Source of the DNA: Strigamia acuminata
Taxonomy: Eukaryota; Arthropoda; Chilopoda; Geophilomorpha; Linotaeniidae
Assembly (NCBI GenBank): GCA_949358305.1
Contig: OX442314.1
Coordinates: 21,135,060-21,199,059 of the forward strand
Direction of reading: 5' to 3'
Length of the DNA stretch: 64,000 nucleotides
The translations under genes were made by a program, and so were the position numbers. The notes beneath the pieces were generated by a model. It saw nothing but the letters and a program-made list of their open reading frames with translations. It ran no database searches and had not been told where the DNA came from. Of this stretch, positions 56,784 to 64,000 are shown piece after piece (the stretch's first letter is position 1; each line of letters starts with the position of its first letter).

Positions 56784-59565
56784 TTATTTAACCGAAAGCT
56801 GCGACAACGACCAGATTAAAGCTGTGTTTTCTTCTTTCAGTTTATCACAATCGGTGCCACTTGATTGAAGATCCTTTAAATATAATTAAAATAAATAAAT
56901 AAAAAATAAATAAATAATAAATAAATAAAAATAAGCTACGCACTTTCTTCAGCTTGGTAACATCCCTTTCCAACTGTACAATCTTTTCATCTTTCTTCTC
57001 GAGTAGTTCTAGCAGATTTTTGTTTTCTTCTCTCGCCCTTTCGAGTAGCTAAAAATAAATAAATAAATAAATAATTAATTAAGTAATTAAACATAATAAA
57101 AAATATTTTGATGCATTACCTCTTCTAGGTTTTCAGTGCTAGGTGTTTGAGGCCGGCCATTGGATGCTCTATACCACGACGATTCTTCTTGAGCTAAACT
57201 AGCGTTAGAATTCGATTGGTTGACGGTGCTGTCGTAATCCTGATTATCTTCATCATCCGCTTCCAAATCAGAAGGACTAGAAATTCAAAAATAAAATTAA
57301 AATTTCATAAAATAAATTGTAAAAAATATTGTAAATACCTTTTCCTTCTTCGCGCTGAAAATTTCGGTTCCGGATGAACACTTTGAATGTTATTTTCCCT
57401 GTCTACAAATTCGTTGTACAAAGTATTTTTTTTCGTTTCAGTATTCAGAGATAAAAGCTCGTCTTCATCCTCTCCAGTGCTGCCACCTGTGCTCTATAAA
57501 TAACATTAAAAATTCATGATTCTAGTTGTTTTTCCTTTTTGTTTTTTTTTTTGAAATCGAAAAAATAAATGTACAAAATTTACATATTTACAAGGATAAA
57601 GCTATAATCCGGTTACGTGTCTCTTTTAATTCAATTATTTTGGAGTCAAATTTGTTTGCCACTTGAATTTTGATGCTTATTCAAATTTCCAGTGTTAACT
57701 CGGGCTGATTTATGATCTGGTTATTCTCTTGTGATTCATGCGATATAAACTTACACATTCTTTCCGACAAAGGAGTCACAGGAAACACCTGAGAATTAAG
57801 GCGGTGTATAATAAAACACTGTGAAGTCAACGTAACAGGACTATAGTTACATTTTACTTTAATTTTCCATTGCCGACACCAAAATAAAAGCCAACCATAA
57901 ACGCATTTAAAATTTAATCGTTCTGTTTAATCTTGAAAATTTTATATCAATTAATTAATTTTATACAAGGCAGAGGTCAATGTATGGTAGGTCCGCGAAA
58001 TTCCTGGGATTCCAAGGGCATTTTAAAGGTTAACCACAAAAAAAATAATGGTGTAATAACGCTAACAATAATAAATAAATAAAAATAAAAAAGCACCACA
58101 TGTTAAATCTGGATGTTAGAAATTTATAGCAATTAAAAAGGACATTATCGCGGGCCAGTGTTGCACAACACAGAACAGAAATAACCATTGTGGATATTAA
58201 AAGCAGTTTGCCATTCCCAAAAACCTTTTCAAAGACATTTCACAACATGTGTGATTCATTGGTCAACAGAAACAATAAACAACAACTTTAGAAGTGAATT
58301 TCTAACGTTCATAAAGGTCGTTTACCGGTCTCGGCATCAAAAATAGCAAATCTAATCTAGTAATATAATTGGTGCTAAATTTTTAATAGCTGATTAATCA
58401 TTCTACAATGATTTATTCGTAAATAATGGCTGTGTTAAACCGTTTAAACACAAAAAAACGATTAAAAATTGATGAAAAATATAAAAAATTCGTAAATAAT
58501 TTACATTTCTTATTAGAAATTCCATAAATAGAGAAATTATAAGTCGGAGATCCCGAAACATTATGTGAAAAAATGCGATTATGCGAGCACATGTGGCAGG
58601 AAATGTGCGAAGGATCGTTAAGAAAACTGCTACTGTTACTTTTATTAGAGTAATAATAAGTCTATTTGCGATTTGTAAAAATAATTTGATTTTTTTTTTA
58701 CCTCAGTTGAAGGTAAATGAACTACACCCGTAGAACGTCTCTTTTCCCTCAACTTCCTTCGATCCCGTTGCTGCTTTCCCTTCGACATGTGGTTCGGTCG
58801 CGCAGGCCGTTTATCTTTGGGCCTCAAACTCGGCGGTTTGGGGCTGGCGTCATGTTCACCGGGAAAAGCGCCGTCCACGGCGGCCGCTGTAATTGCGCCG
58901 TCGTCGGCGGCGTCAGGCGCGGCTTCAACAGCCGGTCGTGCTGCATTCACGTTTCGCGCACGAGCAGTTCGTACTCGTGTTCTCCGCGCCGATGCTTCGT
59001 AATCTACTTCGAAATCTTCTTGACTCAATGAACTCGATGCCATATGACGTCGTTTACCTGAAATTATTGACATTTTTTTAATTGATTGTTTTTCACCAAC
59101 TTACTTTACTCAGCATTACCCGAACAACTTCACTGCATTGCTTCAATTTTTTCCTCCTTTTTTGATTCAAATTACGACTCGGTGGAATTTTGTATGGAAT
59201 TATATAGAAATATATTTTTCGTTTTATCCTTTTGATACTTAAGTATCCGGGGGGTCGATCCAGTGGGTTTAAGGTGATCCGGATGTCTTGATCGAATGCC
59301 TAAATTATGAATAGTATTTTCAAGGTGGAACTTACGTAATCTCGTGTGTTTTTTAAATAGGGAATGAAAGGAATTTGGCTAAAGTTTGGAATGAACAAAC
59401 TGAGGATGAATGAAAGGAGAGATTAAAGCAAGAAAACACAAACCACGCACTGTACAGTATGACGTCTTTGCTTTTCACATCGATTACGTCGCCAGGAGCA
59501 GGAGTCGATGCTAACTCCAGTCGTCTACTGGTAGACCGGTACTCCATCAAATTATCACGATTCAC
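56784..59565 (-). CDS. PAWR: Par-4-like (PRKC apoptosis WT1 regulator) protein
   Basis: Vertebrate Par-4 is a pro-apoptotic regulator that binds atypical PKC and WT1 through a C-terminal leucine zipper; its SAC domain is sufficient to kill cancer cells. Exons (minus): 59565-59451, 59057-58702, 57493-57339, 57276-57120, 57048-56944, 56873-56784 (325 aa; human 340). The diagnostic block RRKLREKRRSTGVVHLPSTE at the end of exon 2 matches the human SAC core KRKLREKRRSTGVVNIPAAE, including the nuclear localisation signal and the PKA-site Thr. The N-terminal part is Ala-rich. The last about 70 residues form a leucine zipper (LEELLERAREENKNLLELLE, then KDEKIVQLERDV). Exon 1 rests on a gtgcgt donor and phase. 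A start at 59073 without it (MSIISGKRRHMASS) is the alternative. Confidence 0.85.
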
Positions 59566-59720
59566 GACACATTTTATTTTTCAAATCCAATCTCAAAAAA
59601 ATAAAATAAAACAAAAACAATTCATAGACAAGAAGATTAGTCCGATTTGGCTGTATAAAAATATTTATTCCTATAACTGAATGATAACAAAAGAATGAAA
59701 AAATGGTTTTTTAAAACCCG

Positions 59721-61213
59721 CTAATCAGTAGCGTCATTACAACTCATATTTTGTTCAACTATATGACTTTTTATTTGTGAATCAAAACCGGAAGAATAGA
59801 GTTTGTAGCTTTTGGGATGCCAGCTGAGGCCACAAACGAAATCATTATGAGAATCATCCTCATATCTAAACGAACAAGAAACAAAAATATTATATTTTTA
59901 AAAAACTTGATAATAATTCCTTATATAAATTTACATTCTTTCGCCCGATCCTTCAATAGAAGTGACGTAAACGGGAGTTTCATCAGCACAAGTCGCTATA
60001 CAATTTGAACTGTCAAAATAAAAAAAAATTAAATTAAAAAAAATTTGTTTTAAAAACTCAAAACATTTTCAGGTCCTTACATATGAGGAGCGAATTCTAA
60101 TCTATTAATCCGGTGTTTATGAACCTCCAAATTCAATATAGCTTCATTTCCACGTGTGTCCAATACGAATACTTTCCCAGTTTCATCTCCAATGACAACA
60201 CAATTTTCGTTTACGGGATTCCACGCTAACGCCGTCACAACACGATTCCCCGTTTGTTTTCCAATTTCAACCGCCGGTCGTGTTAACCGTGAATCCCACA
60301 ATCGCAAACTACCATCCTAAAGAAAAATAAAAAGATAAATAAATAAGTAAAAGCACAAGTTTTTAAACCAATCAAAATATTAAACCTGTGCACTTGAAAT
60401 AAAGATGTGTGGCTCGCTAAGATGGCAAGCAACTGACCAAATTAAATGGCTATGTGCATCTGAAAATGACCAAAAAATAAAATTTAAACCCTAAAATTTC
60501 ATAAATTCCTTTCAAAAAAATAAAAAAAATAACCTCTGTACGTCATGGAACTAGTACATGCCTCCAAATCCCATATTTTAATTCTATAAAATAAAAAAAA
60601 AAGAGATTACTGACTTAAATTTATTTAAGTATAACATCAAACCTACGATCTGTCCCAACTTCCAGTCACAAATCTCGTGGTGCAACTTGCCATACTGACC
60701 GATTGGACTGCGTCATCATGATCGCAACAATAAGCAACACTCGCGAGTAAATTCGAATCGCCCGCTGCTGAATCTTCGATCACTTCGATGTACTCAACAG
60801 ATCCTACAACAAAACAAACCGCCGTTAAAAGCGACCGGTGTGTGATTGTGCGCGACATAATTACCCGAATCCAGCGCCAACACGGCTTTCTTTTCACTAA
60901 ACACAATCGCATCACGTATACCGCATTCCAATTCACGTCCAGTTGTGCATTTTAGTATGTCGGGAGCGGCGTCGGAGTCCTCGAAACGCCAAACAGAACC
61001 GTTCCAATACCTCCATGTCAAATTTGACGTGCCGACAAACAACGGGCCCTCTGGAAGTGGAATTTGAAATTTAAAAAAGGTTAAATTAGAGAATATTAGG
61101 GTTTCAAATTGGATTTAACCTTTCCAGTGTTTTAATACGTCTATATGGGCACCCATCTGTGCGGGAATTTGACTGCACATAATAGAATCCGGATCTAAAT
61201 CTTCAACAACCAT
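59721..61213 (-). CDS. WDR77: Methylosome protein WDR77/MEP50 (Valois)
   Basis: A seven-bladed WD40 protein, the obligate partner of arginine methyltransferase PRMT5, which symmetrically dimethylates Sm proteins and histones. Exons (minus): 61213-61120, 61050-60865, 60803-60647, 60583-60534, 60459-60386, 60316-60081, 60009-59935, 59865-59721 (338 aa; human 342). Diagnostic features: SNLTWRYWNGSVWRFED (human SSLSGRCWAGSLWLFKD), EHDD-like DHDDAVQSVS, GSWDRSIKIWDL, DGSLRLWDSRLTRPAVEIG, GDETGKVFVLDTRG and HNDFVCGLSWHP. An in-frame stop just upstream fixes the start. It is nested tail-to-head with PAWR and DEG/ENaC, all on the minus strand. Confidence 0.93.
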
Positions 61214-61514
61214 GTGCACAGACTAACACGAGCATGGAGGAACGAAAAAATACGTGACTAGATCCTGTTCAACTTCCCGTTGGTTAATGGGCATTGTTCT
61301 GCTTCTAGACGATTGGCGAATCAGACGGATTGTAGACAATAAAAAAGGTTTATTGGATAATTTATAATTTATATTTTCTGTTAAATTACATTTTTTTATT
61401 TGTTATTTTGAAACGTTTTATGCCACGTGCAACAAGGCAGATTTTATTTTTGCTGAAAACGGAAAGTTTTAGGCGCGAAATTCAATTATTCAAATGCGAA
61501 TAAATATTTTAAAT

Positions 61515-63268
61515 TCATTTTTTAACCAATGCGCTGTGAAAAACTTCAAACATATTTAAAAGTGATACACCGAGAAAAAAGCCAAGATTGCCTGCCAAAC
61601 TGGTCAATAGTTCGGAAAATGGATAATCTAAAAACTCAGTCACAATGTCGCAAAAAGGTCGCCACATTACCATGCTAATGACCGAGGCATTTTCAAAACT
61701 GCGATTATTTATAGTTTCCATTATTTTGTTATCAACTGTGTAAAGAATTATATCGCAAGGCCGAGGACAATTACATTTCAACTTTTCCTGCATGTCAATT
61801 TCATGTCGCTGGAAATTGTTTGCTTGTTCAAGAGTGTCACAGATATCAAGATCAACTGTTTCAGCATACGGCAATCTAAAAAATATAAATATAATACACA
61901 CATTAAATAGAAAATTTAATTAATTATTAATTATTATGTCATTAATACTTGCAAACAATATTTTTATTTTTAAACGTGTTGTCAAAACATTTGTTGAAGC
62001 AATCCACTACATCATCTTCTTTCAAACATGGCTTTTGTTTTGTATTAACTCTGTGTAACTAAAATAATTTGGGTTAACCATCATTTATATACTTCCATTT
62101 TTTTAAATTTACTTTTTTCATGTATAATTCTGCGTACAAGTATTGATTTTTATTTAGTGGATCACCATACGTGTTGTATCTATAAACAGCTTTTGAACTG
62201 TGAAAAGAAAACTAAGAAAACAAAAATGAAAATGTCTGGATTACGCAAATGTGAATACATAATTACCACCATATCAAAGTGTTTTGAGAATAAATATTAA
62301 TCCCTTCAACATATATTGTCCATCTTTTTCTTCCCTTCCCAGAATAGATAAACTTTTCTTCTAGGTAAAATAAATAAACAAATAAATAAAACCTTCAGGT
62401 GATGCAATAATATTTTCTTCCTTACCACGATACAACAGGATACATCTTCCAATGTGGGTGTCAACATATGACATTTTTGCACTGTTTGACATTGCCTTTC
62501 CTGTCCTTACAATTACAATTACAATTACAACATACAATTAAAATTGTGAAGGAAAAAAGTTTTTATTTATCCACCCCTGTGTATTCCTTGATGATACGCA
62601 CTCGTTGATCATTCCACAAATCAATGAGCGATGTATTAAAAGTTTTCTTCAACAAAAAGCATGTTGAATTTTGATTTTTACATCTTTGTGACAGCAGGGC
62701 ATTAAATTTAAAGTATTGGGAACTTTTTGACATTTTAGGACATATAGTTATAGCTGGAAAGTTGAACTCTTCAATTGGCTCTACTGTGACAATAACTCCA
62801 ATCGGATAACTTAAGAATTGAACAACTGACATATAAACTTGCCAGTTGCCACACGCATAATCCGTAGCTTATGCATAATGCCAATAGCCAAAACAGTTTC
62901 TGAATAAAATTATATTGTGATCCAAACTTGTTGATACTCATTACTGCTGAACTACTGCATTTACAATTACAAAAATGCTTGTTACACCGTCTCCTATTTC
63001 GATTAATGCGCCATAACTGTCTGGTGTTGGCATTTTTCACAACTTTACGTTTTGGTATTGAATTTGGATAAATTCTGTGCTGCAAAATCAATTTTAAAAA
63101 TAAGAAAAGTTTAGCACTCTTTGAGTTTGTTTGGCTTGTCGTTATTGCCTCGTGTATTAAATCTGTAAACATAAAGTTAATTTTCAGTTGATGTTGCAGC
63201 ATACTTCTTCGACGGTGTCCACCAACCGACCTATCAGCAATGATCCGTGTTGAACTAGATTGAACCAC
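61515..63268 (-). pseudogene. DEG/ENaC (pickpocket-like) channel gene with frameshift in TM1 region
   Basis: DEG/ENaC subunits are two-pass sodium channels for mechanical, acid or chemical sensing. Exons (minus): 63268-62575, 62495-62426, 62360-62267, 62197-62113, 62058-61949, 61875-61515. TM1 (KLFWLLALCISYGLCVWQ) and the post-TM1 segment (YPIGVIVTVEPIEEFNFPAI) are strongly family-like but lie in different frames of one uninterrupted stretch. The break falls on an imperfect 7-bp duplication at 62839-62851, and no intron fits. The pre-TM1 His-Gly motif reads SSAVMSI. The Cys-rich ectodomain and TM2 (LAGNLGFFLGVSLLNMFEVF, with the GxS filter) remain intact. It could be a young pseudogene, a damaged allele or a sequence error. 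Exon 2 boundaries are the least certain. Confidence 0.7.
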
Positions 63269-63614
63269 ACGTCGTTATTTATAACTCATTTACTTATTTA
63301 TTAGCTGCTTATAATTTATTCACTTGACTTGTTGCTTGCATTTTATGATGATCAATAATTGGGGTCTTTGTATTGAAGAATACATACACAGAGTATAAAG
63401 CATTTAAAAACCACTTAGCTTTTGCAATCAATTTCAACTTTCAACTTAATATTTTAAAAACAAATTAAAACAAAACAAATATAAATACTCGCTTCAAAAC
63501 TTCTACAAATGCACTTGAAAAACTCAAAGGATAATTTCATTTTTTTTATTATATTAAAAAAAAAATATTGTAAAATGATCTGTACATTTTTAAAATAGTT
63601 TATTATACAAATTA
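63269..63614. other. Gap between DEG/ENaC gene and GMC oxidoreductase
   Basis: AT-rich flank, including A/T runs at 63541-63567. No coding exon was recognised. Confidence 0.6.
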
Positions 63615-64000
63615 TCATCGTCTATTCCAATATCGTTTGACAAGATCTGCTCCCTTCTCTCCTATCATTATCGATGGAGCGTTGGTATTGCCGGACACTA
63701 AGAGCGGCATTATTGATGCATCGATTACCCGAAGATTTTTCACACCGTATACCCTGCACAAGTTAAATCCAATAGCATTAGAAAAGAAATTAAATTTACA
63801 GTTGAATAACAATTATTACCGTAAATGAGGATCCACTACTGCTAAAGGGTCCCAACTTCGTCCCATTTTACAAGTTCCAACCGGATGATAAATTGTAGAA
63901 GTGTACGTTCTTGCAACACATCCCCAATATCCATCGGAGTATGGTTTTTCATGTCGGCAGGTCGGATACAACGCATCGTGTAATTTGGCACCATATTGTT
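63615..64000 (-). CDS. GMC oxidoreductase, glucose-dehydrogenase-like (3' end)
   Basis: FAD-dependent GMC oxidoreductases oxidise alcohols or sugars and are expanded in arthropods. Exons (minus): beyond 64000 to 63820, then 63753-63615, stop at 63615. The C-terminal domain is typical: [12 protein letters not shown] with the catalytic His, then [40 protein letters not shown] with the second active-site position (Asn here), and GADLVKRYW. The substrate cannot be told from this fragment, and the FAD-binding part lies outside the window. Confidence 0.93.

Noticed and set aside
58717-59081. Overlapping plus-strand ORFs in GC-rich sequence
   Set aside because: They are antisense to Par-4 exon 2, whose Ala/Arg-rich codons create open shadow frames.
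62820-62870. Tiny intron (GTTTATATGTCAG or similar) to explain the DEG/ENaC frame change
   Set aside because: Candidate introns would be 13-29 nt, far below functional size, and the joined frames do not restore the protein.
1-64000. CRISPR arrays, operons, bacterial-type promoters, rRNA genes
   Set aside because: None seen; the DNA is clearly eukaryotic with spliced genes.

Overview
The window is eukaryotic nuclear DNA, AT-rich, with split genes on both strands, short GT-AG introns (mostly 50-400 bp) and many small transposon relics. The gene set (pickpocket-like DEG/ENaC channel, glucose-dehydrogenase-like GMC oxidoreductase, a single tryptophan hydroxylase, Tudor-SN, NELL) fits an arthropod, hexapod or crustacean. 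It is probably not a fly, because recognisable SYCP1, NELL and Par-4 genes are all present. The taxon is inferred from gene content only. Gene models were spliced by hand from splice signals, reading phase and family conservation. Every complete model sums to a whole number of codons, except the DEG/ENaC gene, which carries a frameshift.

Layout. 384-5249 (+): 3' part of TMTC3, an ER O-mannosyltransferase with TPR repeats. 6658-9366 (-): intronless transportin-3. 10572-12172 (+): TOLLIP, eight exons, one GC-AG intron. 12677-16004 (-): a coiled-coil gene that matches synaptonemal complex protein SYCP1, 18 exons. 16654-30082 (-): NELL, a secreted TSPN/VWC/EGF protein with a 9.1 kb first intron. 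33541-34066 (-): SmE (SNRPE). 35382/37090-40327 (+): tryptophan hydroxylase with two candidate first exons. 40322-49361: a roughly 5 kb tandem duplication holding two SMPD2-type neutral sphingomyelinase genes (-). 50166-54074 (-): Tudor-SN/SND1. 54899-55785 (+): TMEM216-like transition-zone protein with a 14-nt exon. 56784-59565 (-): Par-4/PAWR. 59721-61213 (-): WDR77/MEP50. 61515-63268 (-): DEG/ENaC channel with a frameshift at TM1. 63615-64000 (-): 3' end of a GMC oxidoreductase.

Most genes are unrelated housekeeping or signalling neighbours. One loose theme is RNA and methyl-arginine biology: SmE, WDR77 (PRMT5 partner), SND1 (methyl-arginine reader) and TNPO3 (SR-protein import). This may be chance. 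The most informative structures are the sphingomyelinase duplication, the splice-donor shift inside one copy, the foldback and hAT-type MITEs that distinguish the copies, the damaged DEG/ENaC gene, and the SYCP1 and Par-4 genes. I found no wholly new system, CRISPR array, rRNA or convincing functional tRNA gene.
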